This document shows, in pieces, positions 23,261 to 36,487 of a stretch of 64,000 nt of DNA. A model generated the notes under the pieces. It was not told where the DNA came from, made no database searches, and worked only from the letters and a program-made list of their open reading frames with translations. Source of the stretch: Solea solea (lineage: Eukaryota; Chordata; Actinopteri; Pleuronectiformes; Soleidae); assembly GCF_958295425.1 (NCBI RefSeq), contig NC_081152.1, positions 21,858,772 through 21,922,771 on the forward strand. The letters are read 5' to 3'. The position numbers and the translations under genes were made by a program. Numbering within the stretch: the first letter of the stretch is position 1; each line of letters opens with the position of its first letter.

Positions 23261-24457
23261 TCGTGTTGCTGATTTTAACAAGTCCATATTTGATCTATTT
23301 CTCTACGGTGGCTACATTCAAAAGGCATACAATCATATGGTCTGCTTCGAAATGTTTAGTTTTAAAAGAACAACTGTGTTTGCGTTGTTTCAAGAGAGTG
23401 ATACATTTGCAATTAAACTGTACCATATGTGAATGAAAGGCAGTCAAATGAGCAATTGGGGTCTCATCAAGTACTAAGAGACCTGCATGAATTGAAGATG
23501 ATGGTTGTCTCTTAGTGGAGGTGTGGTCCTTTCTTTTACCAACCTTTATCAAGGCCATTGAAACTTCATGAAAAAGAAGGTGGAGCATGTTGGGAGTGGC
23601 TACACTCCAATATAAGATTGGCGTGGTTGTGGAAGCAAATCCACTGTAGCTGGACACACCACAGAAGATGCTACAAAAAGATCACCTGGACCCAAAGATA
23701 AGTCATGGGTAGAGTTATTTTTGATGTCATCCATTTCAGTAGGATGTTGGGGCAGTTTTGTTTGACAATATCAACTGAATAAATAGCAAAGAAAATGGCT
23801 GTGAGCTTCCAACTCGGATCACTTCAGATGGAACCACTCATGATTCTGGACTTCATAAGTGCTTCTCTTTGGGGTTGTCTTGGTTGTGATGGGATCTGCA
23901 GTCAAACGGTCTAAATGAACTATCCTTAAATCCAATGTGGAATTCAAATATGTATCACCAGCATCACCCTTACACAAGCACAGACTTGAATTTAAAATGC
24001 AGTAAGTGCTATTTGTTGGGGTAATGTTGGTGATTTTTTTGAGGTCATATTTGTGTAATTTCAGAGGGCAATCTTCTTGGATAACATATTGATAGAACAA
24101 GAAAGAGAGACTTTCTTGTAAGTCTGTACAATTACCCTAACTTTAGCATTGACTTGGTGTTTTTTTCAGTAAGTGCTACTTGTTGGGGCAGTTTTGTTTG
24201 ACAATATCAACTGAATGAACAGCAGAGAAAATGGCTGTGAGCTTCCAACTCGGATCACCTCAGATGGAGCCACTCATGATTCTGGACTTCATAAGTGCTT
24301 CTCTTTGGGGTTGTCTTGGTTGTGATTTGTTCTGCAGTGGCAAGGCCTGAATGAACTATCCCAAAATCCAATCTGGAGCTCAAATATTTATCACCAACAT
24401 GACCCTTACACGAGCACTGACGTGAATTTAAAATGCAGTAAGTGCTATTTGTTGGGG
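23261..24457. repeat. Satellite unit U14 (B, n=1, 1197 bp)
   Basis: Like U12 but with T7 instead of T6 in S1 (gattttttt before gagg), giving 1197 bp. The T7 is shared with U16 and U21. Confidence 0.95.
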
Positions 24458-25670
24458 TCGTGTTGCTGATTTTAACAAGTCCATATTTGATCTATTTCTC
24501 TACGGTGGCTACATTCAAAAGGCATACAATCATATGGTCTGCTTCGAAATGTTTAGTTTTAAAAGAACAACTGTGTTTGTGTTGTTTCAAGAGAGTGATA
24601 CATTTGCAATTAAACTGTACCATATGTGAATGAAAGGCAGTCAAATGAGCAATTGGGGTCTCATCAAGTACTAAGAGACCTGCATGAATTGAAGATGATG
24701 GTTGTCTCTTAGTGGAGGTGTGGTCCTTTCTTTTACCAACCTTCATCAGGGCCATTGAAACTTCATGAAAAAGAAGGTGGAGCATGTTGGGAGGGGCTAC
24801 ACTCCAATATAAGATTGGCGTGGTTGTGGAAGCAAATCCACTGTAGCTGGACACACCACAGAAGATGCTACAAAAAGATCACCTGGACCCAAAGATAAGT
24901 CATGGGTAGAGTTATTTTTGATGTCACCCATTTCAGTGCTGCCTTGTTTCAGTATAATGTTGGGGGCAGTTTTGTTTGACAATATCAACTGAATGAATGG
25001 CAAAGAAAATGGCTGTGAGCTTCCAACTCGGATCACTTCAGATGGAGCCACTCATGATTCTGGACTTCATAAGTGCTTCTCTTTGGGGTTGTCTTGGTTG
25101 TGATGGGATCTGCAGTCAAACGGTCTAAATGAACTATCCTAAAATTCAATGTGGAATTCAAATATGTATCACCAGCATCACCCTTACACAAGCACAGACT
25201 TGAATTTAAAATGCAGTAAGTGCTATTTGTTGGGGTAGTGTTGGTGATTTTTTGAGGTCATATTTGTGTAATTTCAGAGGGCAATCTTCTTGGATAACAT
25301 ATTGATAGAACAAGAAAGAGAGGCTTTCTTGTAAGTTTGTACAATTACCCTAACTTTAGCATTGACTTGGTGTTTTTTTCAGTAAGTGCTACTTGTTGGG
25401 GCAGTTTTGTTTGACAATATCAACTGAATGAACAGCAGAGAAAATGGCTGTGAGCTTCCAACTCGGATCACCTCAGATGGAGCCACTCATGATTCTGGAC
25501 TTCATAAGTGCTTCTCTTTGGGGTTGTCTTGGTTGTGATTTGTTCTGCAGTGGCAAGGCCTGAATGAACTATCCCAAAATCCAATCTGGAGCTCAAATAT
25601 TTATCACCAACATGACCCTTACACGAGCACTGACGTGAATTTAAAATGCAGTAAGTGCTATTTGTTGGGG
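24458..25670. repeat. Satellite unit U15 (A, n=1, 1213 bp)
   Basis: Like U11 and U13 (attcaatg, gtaagtttgtac) with a consensus D1. Confidence 0.95.
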
Positions 25671-26867
25671 TCGTGTTGCTGATTTTAACAAGTCCATATT
25701 TGATCTATTTCTCTACGGTGGCTACATTCAAAAGGCATACAATCATATGGTCTGCTTCGAAATGTTTAGTTTTAAAAGAACAACTGTGTTTGCGTTGTTT
25801 CAAGAGAGTGATACATTTGCAATTAAACTGTACCATATGTGAATGAAAGGCAGTCAAATGAGCAATTGGGGTCTCATCAAGTACTAAGAGACCTGCATGA
25901 ATTGAAGATGATGGTTGTCTCTTAGTGGAGGTGTGGTCCTTTCTTTTACCAACCTTTATCAAGGCCATTGAAACTTCATGAAAAAGAAGGTGGAGCATGT
26001 TGGGAGTGGCTACACTCCAATATAAGATTGGCGTGGTTGTGGAAGCAAATCCACTGTAGCTGGACACACCACAGAAGATGCTACAAAAAGATCACCTGGA
26101 CCCAAAGATAAGTCATGGGTAGAGTTATTTTTGATGTCATCCATTTCAGTAGGATGTTGGGGCAGTTTTGTTTGACAATATCAACTGAATAAATAGCAAA
26201 GAAAATGGCTGTGAGCTTCCAACTCGGATCACTTCAGATGGAACCACTCATGATTCTGGACTTCATAAGTGCTTCTCTTTGGGGTTGTCTTGGTTGTGAT
26301 GGGATCTGCAGTCAAACGGTCTAAATGAACTATCCTTAAATCCAATGTGGAATTCAAATATGTATCACCAGCATCACCCTTACACAAGCACAGACTTGAA
26401 TTTAAAATGCAGTAAGTGCTATTTGTTGGGGTAATGTTGGTGATTTTTTTGAGGTCATATTTGTGTAATTTCAGAGGGCAATCTTCTTGGATAACATATT
26501 GATAGAACAAGAAAGAGAGACTTTCTTGTAAGTCTGTACAATTACCCTAACTTTAGCATTGACTTGGTGTTTTTTTCAGTAAGTGCTACTTGTTGGGGCA
26601 GTTTTGTTTGACAATATCAACTGAATGAACAGCAGAGAAAATGGCTGTGAGCTTCCAACTCGGATCACCTCAGATGGAGCCACTCATGATTCTGGACTTC
26701 ATAAGTGCTTCTCTTTGGGGTTGTCTTGGTTGTGATTTGTTCTGCAGTGGCAAGGCCTGAATGAACTATCCCAAAATCCAATCTGGAGCTCAAATATTTA
26801 TCACCAACATGACCCTTACACGAGCACTGACGTGAATTTAAAATGCAGTAAGTGCTATTTGTTGGGG
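25671..26867. repeat. Satellite unit U16 (B, n=1, 1197 bp)
   Basis: Has tatccttaaatcc, taatgttgg and S1 T7. It is the first member of the 6015-bp HOR. Confidence 0.95.
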
Positions 26868-28080
26868 TCGTGTTGCTGATTTTAACAAGTCCATATTTGA
26901 TCTATTTCTCTACGGTGGCTACATTCAAAAGGCATACAATCATATGGTCTGCTTCGAAATGTTTAGTTTTAAAAGAACAACTGTGTTTGTGTTGTTTCAA
27001 GAGAGTGATACATTTGCAATTAAACTGTACCATATGTGAATGAAAGGCAGTCAAATGAGCAATTGGGGTCTCATCAAGTACTAAGAGACCTGCATGAATT
27101 GAAGATGATGGTTGTCTCTTAGTGGAGGTGTGGTCCTTTCTTTTACCAACCTTCATCAGGGCCATTGAAACTTCATGAAAAAGAAGGTGGAGCATGTTGG
27201 GAGGGGCTACACTCCAATATAAGATTGGCGTGGTTGTGGAAGCAAATCCACTGTAGCTGGACACACCACAGAAGATGCTACAAAAAGATCACCTGGACCC
27301 AAAGATAAGTCATGGGTAGAGTTATTTTTGATGTCACCCATTTCAGTGCTGCCTTGTTTCAGTATAATGTTGGGGGCAGTTTTGTTTGACAATATCAACT
27401 GAATGAATGGCAAAGAAAATGGCTGTGAGCTTCCAACTCGGATCACTTCAGATGGAGCCACTCATGATTCTGGACTTCATAAGTGCTTCTCTTTGGGGTT
27501 GTCTTGGTTGGGATGGGATCTGCAGTCAAACGGTCTAAATGAACTATCCTAAAATTCAATGTGGAATTCAAATATGTATCACCAGCATCACCCTTACACA
27601 AGCACAGACTTGAATTTAAAATGCAGTAAGTGCTATTTGTTGGGGTAGTGTTGGTGATTTTTTGAGGTCATATTTGTGTAATTTCAGAGGGCAATCTTCT
27701 TGGATAACATATTGATAGAACAAGAAAGAGAGACTTTCTTGTAAGTCTGTACAATTACCCTAACTTTAGCATTGACTTGGTGTTTTTTTCAGTAAGTGCT
27801 ACTTGTTGGGGCAGTTTTGTTTGACAATATCAACTGAATGAACAGCAGAGAAAATGGCTGTGAGCTTCCAACTCGGATCACCTCAGATGGAGCCACTCAT
27901 GATTCTGGACTTCATAAGTGCTTCTCTTTGGGGTTGTCTTGGTTGTGATTTGTTCTGCAGTGGCAAGGCCTGAATGAACTATTCCAAAATCCAACCTGGA
28001 GCTCAAATATTTATCACCAACATGACCCTTACACGAGCACTGACGTGAATTTAAAATGCAGTAAGTGCTATTTGTTGGGG
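26868..28080. repeat. Satellite unit U17 (A, n=1, 1213 bp)
   Basis: D2 has ggttgggatggg (shared with U22 and U33). D1 has attccaaaatccaacc. S1 has agagactt. Confidence 0.95.
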
Positions 28081-29276
28081 TCGTGTTGCTGATTTTAACA
28101 AGTCCATATTTGATCTATTTCTCTACGGTGGCTACATTCAAAAGGCATACAATCATATGGTCTGCTTCGAAATGTTTAGTTTTAAAAGAACAACTGTGTT
28201 TGCGTTGTTTCAAGAGAGTGATACATTTGCAATTAAACTGTACCATATGTGAATGAAAGGCAGTCAAATGAGCAATTGGGGTCTCATCAAGTACTAAGAG
28301 ACCTGCATGAATTGAAGATGATGGTTGTCTCTTAGTGGAGGTGTGGTCCTTTCTTTTACCAACCTTCATCAGGGCCATTGAAACTTCATGAAAAAGAAGG
28401 TGGAGCATGTTGGGAGGGGCTACACTCCAATATAAGATTGGCGTGGTTGTGGAAGCAAATCCACTGTAGCTGGACACACCACAGAAGATGCTACAAAAAG
28501 ATCACCTGGACCCAAAGATAAGTCATGGGTAGAGTTATTTTTGATGTCATCCATTTCAGTAGGATGTTGGGGCAGTTTTGTTTGACAATATCAACTGAAT
28601 AAATAGCAAAGAAAATGGCTGTGAGCTTCCAACTCGGATCACTTCAGATGGAACCACTCATGATTCTGGACTTCATAAGTGCTTCTCTTTGGGGTTGTCT
28701 TGGTTGTGATGGGATCTGCAGTCAAACGGTCTAAATGAACTATCCCAAAATCCAATGTGGAATTCAAATATGTATCACCAGCATCACCCTTACACAAGCA
28801 CAGACTTGAATTTAAAATGCAGTAAGTGCTATTTGTTGGGGTAGTGTTGGTGATTTTTTGAGGTCATATTTGTGTAATTTCAGAGGGCAATCTTCTTGGA
28901 TAACATATTGATAGAACAAGAAAGAGAGACTTTCTTGTAAGTCTGTACAATTACCCTAACTTTAGCATTGACTTGGTGTTTTTTTCAGTAAGTGCTACTT
29001 GTTGGGGCAGTTTTGTTTGACAATATCAACTGAATGAACAGCAGAGAAAATGGCTGTGAGCTTCCAACTCGGATCACCTCAGATGGAGCCACTCATGATT
29101 CTGGACTTCATAAGTGCTTCTCTTTGGGGTTGTCTTGGTTGTGATTTGTTCTGCAGTGGCAAGGCCTGAATGAACTATCCCAAAATCCAATCTGGAGCTC
29201 AAATATTTATCACCAACATGACCCTTACACGAGCACTGACGTGAATTTAAAATGCAGTAAGTGCTATTTGTTGGGG
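28081..29276. repeat. Satellite unit U18 (B, n=1, 1196 bp)
   Basis: Mosaic: S2 is A-like (ttcatcagggccattg, gggaggggc) but ends in the B-type 17-bp deletion. D2 has tatcccaaaatccaatg, a D1-like base in a D2 context. Confidence 0.95.
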
Positions 29277-30472
29277 TCGTGTTGCTGATTTTAACAAGTC
29301 CATATTTGATCTATTTCTCTACGGTGGCTACATTCAAAAGGCATACAATCATATGGTCTGCTTCGAAATGTTTAGTTTTAAAAGAACAACTGTGTTTGTG
29401 TTGTTTCAAGAGAGTGATACATTTGCAATTAAACTGTACCATATGTGAATGAAAGGCAGTCAAATGAGCAATTGGGGTCTCATCAAGTACTAAGAGACCT
29501 GCATGAATTGAAGATGATGGTTGTCTCTTAGTGGAGGTGTGGTCCTTTCTTTTACCAACCTTCATCAGGGCCATTGAAACTTCATGAAAAAGAAGGTGGA
29601 GCATGTTGGGAGGGGCTACACTCCAATATAAGATTGGCGTGGTTGTGGAAGCAAATCCACTGTAGCTGGACACACCACAGAAGATGCTACAAAAAGATCA
29701 CCTGGACCCAAAGATAAGTCATGGGTAGAGTTATTTTTGATGTCATCCATTTCAGTAGGATGTTGGGGCAGTTTTGTTTGACAATATCAACTGAATAAAT
29801 AGCAAAGAAAATGGCTGTGAGCTTCCAACTCGGATCACTTCAGATGGAACCACTCATGATTCTGGACTTCATAAGTGCTTCTCTTTGGGGTTGTCTTGGT
29901 TGTGATGGGATCTGCAGTCAAACGGTCTAAATGAACTATCCCAAAATCCAATGTGGAATTCAAATATGTATCACCAGCATCACCCTTACACAAGCACAGA
30001 CTTGAATTTAAAATGCAGTAAGTGCTATTTGTTGGGGTAGTGTTGGTGATTTTTTGAGGTCATATTTGTGTAATTTCAGAGGGCAATCTTCTTGGATAAC
30101 ATATTGATAGAACAAGAAAGAGAGACTTTCTTGTAAGTCTGTACAATTACCCTAACTTTAGCATTGACTTGGTGTTTTTTTCAGTAAGTGCTACTTGTTG
30201 GGGCAGTTTTGTTTGACAATATCAACTGAATGAACAGCAGAGAAAATGGCTGTGAGCTTCCAACTCGGATCACCTCAGATGGAGCCACTCATGATTCTGG
30301 ACTTCATAAGTGCTTCTCTTTGGGGTTGTCTTGGTTGTGATTTGTTCTGCAGTGGCAAGGCCTGAATGAACTATCCCAAAATCCAATCTGGAGCTCAAAT
30401 ATTTATCACCAACATGACCCTTACACGAGCACTGACGTGAATTTAAAATGCAGTAAGTGCTATTTGTTGGGG
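29277..30472. repeat. Satellite unit U19 (B, n=1, 1196 bp)
   Basis: Same mosaic S2 and D2 as U18, so U18-U19 break the A/B alternation as a B-B pair. Confidence 0.95.
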
Positions 30473-31685
30473 TCGTGTTGCTGATTTTAACAAGTCCATA
30501 TTTGATCTATTTCTCTACGGTGGCTACATTCAAAAGGCATACAATCATATGGTCTGCTTCGAAATGTTTAGTTTTAAAAGAACAACTGTGTTTGTGTTGT
30601 TTCAAGAGAGTGATACATTTGCAATTAAACTGTACCATATGTGAATGAAAGGCAGTCAAATGAGCAATTGGGGTCTCATCAAGTACTAAGAGACCTGCAT
30701 GAATTGAAGATGATGGTTGTCTCTTAGTGGAGGTGTGGTCCTTTCTTTTACCAACCTTCATCAGGGCCATTGAAACTTCATGAAAAAGAAGGTGGAGCAT
30801 GTTGGGAGGGGCTACACTCCAGTATAAGATTGGCGTGGTTGTGGAAGCAAATCCACTGTAGCTGGACACACCACAGAAGATGCTACAAAAAGATCACCTG
30901 GACCCAAAGATAAGTCATGGGTAGAGTTATTTTTGATGTCACCCATTTCAGTGCTGCCTTGTTTCAGTATAATGTTGGGGGCAGTTTTGTTTGACAATAT
31001 CAACTGAATGAATGGCAAAGAAAATGGCTGTGACCTTCCAACTCGGATCACTTCAGATGGAGCCACTCATGATTCTGGACTTCATAAGTGCTTCTCTTTG
31101 GGGTTGTCTTGGTTGGGATAGGATCTGCAGTCAAACGGTCTAAATGAACTATCCTAAAATTCAATGTGGAATTCAAATATGTATCACCAGCATCACCCTT
31201 ACACAAGCACAGACTTGAATTTAAAATGCAGTAAGTGCTATTTGTTGGGGTAGTGTTGGTGATTTTTTGAGGTCATATTTGTGTAATTTCAGAGGGCAAT
31301 CTTCTTGGATAACATATTGATAGAACAAGAAAGAGAGGCTTTCTTGTAAGTTTGTACAATTACCCTAACTTTAGCATTGACTTGGTGTTTTTTTCAGTAA
31401 GTGCTACTTGTTGGGGCAGTTTTGTTTGACAATATCAACTGAATGAACAGCAGAGAAAATGGCTGTGAGCTTCCAACTCGGATCACCTCAGATGGAGCCA
31501 CTCATGATTCTGGACTTCATAAGTGCTTCTCTTTGGGGTTGTCTTGGTTGTGATTTGTTCTGCAGTGGCAAGGCCTGAATGAACTATCCCAAAATCCAAT
31601 CTGGAGCTCAAATATTTATCACCAACATGACCCTTACACGAGCACTGACGTGAATTTAAAATGCAGTAAGTGCTATTTGTTGGGG
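30473..31685. repeat. Satellite unit U20 (A, n=1, 1213 bp)
   Basis: Carries three private markers found again only in U25: ccagtataag in S2, gtgaccttcc and ggttgggatagg in D2. Confidence 0.95.
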
Positions 31686-32882
31686 TCGTGTTGCTGATTT
31701 TAACAAGTCCATATTTGATCTATTTCTCTACGGTGGCTACATTCAAAAGGCATACAATCATATGGTCTGCTTCGAAATGTTTAGTTTTAAAAGAACAACT
31801 GTGTTTGCGTTGTTTCAAGAGAGTGATACATTTGCAATTAAACTGTACCATATGTGAATGAAAGGCAGTCAAATGAGCAATTGGGGTCTCATCAAGTACT
31901 AAGAGACCTGCATGAATTGAAGATGATGGTTGTCTCTTAGTGGAGGTGTGGTCCTTTCTTTTACCAACCTTTATCAAGGCCATTGAAACTTCATGAAAAA
32001 GAAGGTGGAGCATGTTGGGAGTGGCTACACTCCAATATAAGATTGGCGTGGTTGTGGAAGCAAATCCACTGTAGCTGGACACACCACAGAAGATGCTACA
32101 AAAAGATCACCTGGACCCAAAGATAAGTCATGGGTAGAGTTATTTTTGATGTCATCCATTTCAGTAGGATGTTGGGGCAGTTTTGTTTGACAATATCAAC
32201 TGAATAAATAGCAAAGAAAATGGCTGTGAGCTTCCAACTCGGATCACTTCAGATGGAACCACTCATGATTCTGGACTTCATAAGTGCTTCTCTTTGGGGT
32301 TGTCTTGGTTGTGATGGGATCTGCAGTCAAACGGTCTAAATGAACTATCCTTAAATCCAATGTGGAATTCAAATATGTATCACCAGCATCACCCTTACAC
32401 AAGCACAGACTTGAATTTAAAATGCAGTAAGTGCTATTTGTTGGGGTAATGTTGGTGATTTTTTTGAGGTCATATTTGTGTAATTTCAGAGGGCAATCTT
32501 CTTGGATAACATATTGATAGAACAAGAAAGAGAGACTTTCTTGTAAGTCTGTACAATTACCCTAACTTTAGCATTGACTTGGTGTTTTTTTCAGTAAGTG
32601 CTACTTGTTGGGGCAGTTTTGTTTGACAATATCAACTGAATGAACAGCAGAGAAAATGGCTGTGAGCTTCCAACTCGGATCACCTCAGATGGAGCCACTC
32701 ATGATTCTGGACTTCATAAGTGCTTCTCTTTGGGGTTGTCTTGGTTGTGATTTGTTCTGCAGTGGCAAGGCCTGAATGAACTATCCCAAAATCCAATCTG
32801 GAGCTCAAATATTTATCACCAACATGACCCTTACACGAGCACTGACGTGAATTTAAAATGCAGTAAGTGCTATTTGTTGGGG
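31686..32882. repeat. Satellite unit U21 (B, n=1, 1197 bp)
   Basis: Copy of U16 at +6015 bp, with T7 in S1 and tatccttaaatcc in D2. Confidence 0.95.
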
Positions 32883-34095
32883 TCGTGTTGCTGATTTTAA
32901 CAAGTCCATATTTGATCTATTTCTCTACGGTGGCTACATTCAAAAGGCATACAATCATATGGTCTGCTTCGAAATGTTTAGTTTTAAAAGAACAACTGTG
33001 TTTGTGTTGTTTCAAGAGAGTGATACATTTGCAATTAAACTGTACCATATGTGAATGAAAGGCAGTCAAATGAGCAATTGGGGTCTCATCAAGTACTAAG
33101 AGACCTGCATGAATTGAAGATGATGGTTGTCTCTTAGTGGAGGTGTGGTCCTTTCTTTTACCAACCTTCATCAGGGCCATTGAAACTTCATGAAAAAGAA
33201 GGTGGAGCATGTTGGGAGGGGCTACACTCCAATATAAGATTGGCGTGGTTGTGGAAGCAAATCCACTGTAGCTGGACACACCACAGAAGATGCTACAAAA
33301 AGATCACCTGGACCCAAAGATAAGTCATGGGTAGAGTTATTTTTGATGTCACCCATTTCAGTGCTGCCTTGTTTCAGTATAATGTTGGGGGCAGTTTTGT
33401 TTGACAATATCAACTGAATGAATGGCAAAGAAAATGGCTGTGAGCTTCCAACTCGGATCACTTCAGATGGAGCCACTCATGATTCTGGACTTCATAAGTG
33501 CTTCTCTTTGGGGTTGTCTTGGTTGGGATGGGATCTGCAGTCAAACGGTCTAAATGAACTATCCTAAAATTCAATGTGGAATTCAAATATGTATCACCAG
33601 CATCACCCTTACACAAGCACAGACTTGAATTTAAAATGCAGTAAGTGCTATTTGTTGGGGTAGTGTTGGTGATTTTTTGAGGTCATATTTGTGTAATTTC
33701 AGAGGGCAATCTTCTTGGATAACATATTGATAGAACAAGAAAGAGAGACTTTCTTGTAAGTCTGTACAATTACCCTAACTTTAGCATTGACTTGGTGTTT
33801 TTTTCAGTAAGTGCTACTTGTTGGGGCAGTTTTGTTTGACAATATCAACTGAATGAACAGCAGAGAAAATGGCTGTGAGCTTCCAACTCGGATCACCTCA
33901 GATGGAGCCACTCATGATTCTGGACTTCATAAGTGCTTCTCTTTGGGGTTGTCTTGGTTGTGATTTGTTCTGCAGTGGCAAGGCCTGAATGAACTATTCC
34001 AAAATCCAACCTGGAGCTCAAATATTTATCACCAACATGACCCTTACACGAGCACTGACGTGAATTTAAAATGCAGTAAGTGCTATTTGTTGGGG
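32883..34095. repeat. Satellite unit U22 (A, n=1, 1213 bp)
   Basis: Copy of U17 at +6015 bp, with ggttgggatggg in D2 and attccaaaatccaacc in D1. Confidence 0.95.
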
Positions 34096-35291
34096 TCGTG
34101 TTGCTGATTTTAACAAGTCCATATTTGATCTATTTCTCTACGGTGGCTACATTCAAAAGGCATACAATCATATGGTCTGCTTCGAAATGTTTAGTTTTAA
34201 AAGAACAACTGTGTTTGCGTTGTTTCAAGAGAGTGATACATTTGCAATTAAACTGTACCATATGTGAATGAAAGGCAGTCAAATGAGCAATTGGGGTCTC
34301 ATCAAGTACTAAGAGACCTGCATGAATTGAAGATGATGGTTGTCTCTTAGTGGAGGTGTGGTCCTTTCTTTTACCAACCTTCATCAGGGCCATTGAAACT
34401 TCATGAAAAAGAAGGTGGAGCATGTTGGGAGGGGCTACACTCCAATATAAGATTGGCGTGGTTGTGGAAGCAAATCCACTGTAGCTGGACACACCACAGA
34501 AGATGCTACAAAAAGATCACCTGGACCCAAAGATAAGTCATGGGTAGAGTTATTTTTGATGTCATCCATTTCAGTAGGATGTTGGGGCAGTTTTGTTTGA
34601 CAATATCAACTGAATAAATAGCAAAGAAAATGGCTGTGAGCTTCCAACTCGGATCACTTCAGATGGAACCACTCATGATTCTGGACTTCATAAGTGCTTC
34701 TCTTTGGGGTTGTCTTGGTTGTGATGGGATCTGCAGTCAAACGGTCTAAATGAACTATCCCAAAATCCAATGTGGAATTCAAATATGTATCACCAGCATC
34801 ACCCTTACACAAGCACAGACTTGAATTTAAAATGCAGTAAGTGCTATTTGTTGGGGTAGTGTTGGTGATTTTTTGAGGTCATATTTGTGTAATTTCAGAG
34901 GGCAATCTTCTTGGATAACATATTGATAGAACAAGAAAGAGAGACTTTCTTGTAAGTCTGTACAATTACCCTAACTTTAGCATTGACTTGGTGTTTTTTT
35001 CAGTAAGTGCTACTTGTTGGGGCAGTTTTGTTTGACAATATCAACTGAATGAACAGCAGAGAAAATGGCTGTGAGCTTCCAACTCGGATCACCTCAGATG
35101 GAGCCACTCATGATTCTGGACTTCATAAGTGCTTCTCTTTGGGGTTGTCTTGGTTGTGATTTGTTCTGCAGTGGCAAGGCCTGAATGAACTATCCCAAAA
35201 TCCAATCTGGAGCTCAAATATTTATCACCAACATGACCCTTACACGAGCACTGACGTGAATTTAAAATGCAGTAAGTGCTATTTGTTGGGG
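34096..35291. repeat. Satellite unit U23 (B, n=1, 1196 bp)
   Basis: Copy of U18 at +6015 bp, with the same A-like S2 body and B-type S2 end. Confidence 0.95.
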
Positions 35292-36487
35292 TCGTGTTGC
35301 TGATTTTAACAAGTCCATATTTGATCTATTTCTCTACGGTGGCTACATTCAAAAGGCATACAATCATATGGTCTGCTTCGAAATGTTTAGTTTTAAAAGA
35401 ACAACTGTGTTTGTGTTGTTTCAAGAGAGTGATACATTTGCAATTAAACTGTACCATATGTGAATGAAAGGCAGTCAAATGAGCAATTGGGGTCTCATCA
35501 AGTACTAAGAGACCTGCATGAATTGAAGATGATGGTTGTCTCTTAGTGGAGGTGTGGTCCTTTCTTTTACCAACCTTCATCAGGGCCATTGAAACTTCAT
35601 GAAAAAGAAGGTGGAGCATGTTGGGAGGGGCTACACTCCAATATAAGATTGGCGTGGTTGTGGAAGCAAATCCACTGTAGCTGGACACACCACAGAAGAT
35701 GCTACAAAAAGATCACCTGGACCCAAAGATAAGTCATGGGTAGAGTTATTTTTGATGTCATCCATTTCAGTAGGATGTTGGGGCAGTTTTGTTTGACAAT
35801 ATCAACTGAATAAATAGCAAAGAAAATGGCTGTGAGCTTCCAACTCGGATCACTTCAGATGGAACCACTCATGATTCTGGACTTCATAAGTGCTTCTCTT
35901 TGGGGTTGTCTTGGTTGTGATGGGATCTGCAGTCAAACGGTCTAAATGAACTATCCCAAAATCCAATGTGGAATTCAAATATGTATCACCAGCATCACCC
36001 TTACACAAGCACAGACTTGAATTTAAAATGCAGTAAGTGCTATTTGTTGGGGTAGTGTTGGTGATTTTTTGAGGTCATATTTGTGTAATTTCAGAGGGCA
36101 ATCTTCTTGGATAACATATTGATAGAACAAGAAAGAGAGACTTTCTTGTAAGTCTGTACAATTACCCTAACTTTAGCATTGACTTGGTGTTTTTTTCAGT
36201 AAGTGCTACTTGTTGGGGCAGTTTTGTTTGACAATATCAACTGAATGAACAGCAGAGAAAATGGCTGTGAGCTTCCAACTCGGATCACCTCAGATGGAGC
36301 CACTCATGATTCTGGACTTCATAAGTGCTTCTCTTTGGGGTTGTCTTGGTTGTGATTTGTTCTGCAGTGGCAAGGCCTGAATGAACTATCCCAAAATCCA
36401 ATCTGGAGCTCAAATATTTATCACCAACATGACCCTTACACGAGCACTGACGTGAATTTAAAATGCAGTAAGTGCTATTTGTTGGGG
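35292..36487. repeat. Satellite unit U24 (B, n=1, 1196 bp)
   Basis: Copy of U19 at +6015 bp. Confidence 0.95.

Larger units (their letters stand above)
20852..25670. repeat. B-A dimer higher-order repeat, two copies (2409 and 2410 bp)
   Basis: U12-U13 and U14-U15 are successive B-A dimers sharing tatccttaaatcc in the B member and gtaagtttgtac in the A member. U16 starts a third B member. The one-base length difference is the T6/T7 change in S1. Confidence 0.88.
25671..31685. repeat. 6015-bp higher-order repeat, copy 1 (U16-U20, order B-A-B-B-A)
   Basis: The five unit lengths 1197, 1213, 1196, 1196, 1213 repeat in the same order at 31686. Private markers lie exactly 6015 bp apart: ggttgggatggg (27507 region and 33522 region), gtgaccttcc and ggttgggatagg (31031-31120 and 37046-37135). 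Confidence 0.95.

Noticed and set aside
23819..24100. 91- to 93-codon minus-strand ORF across D2 and S1
   Set aside because: It is present in only some units, its start moves with one-base and five-base indels, and D1-D2 differences in this frame are nearly all amino-acid changing, with no sign of constraint.
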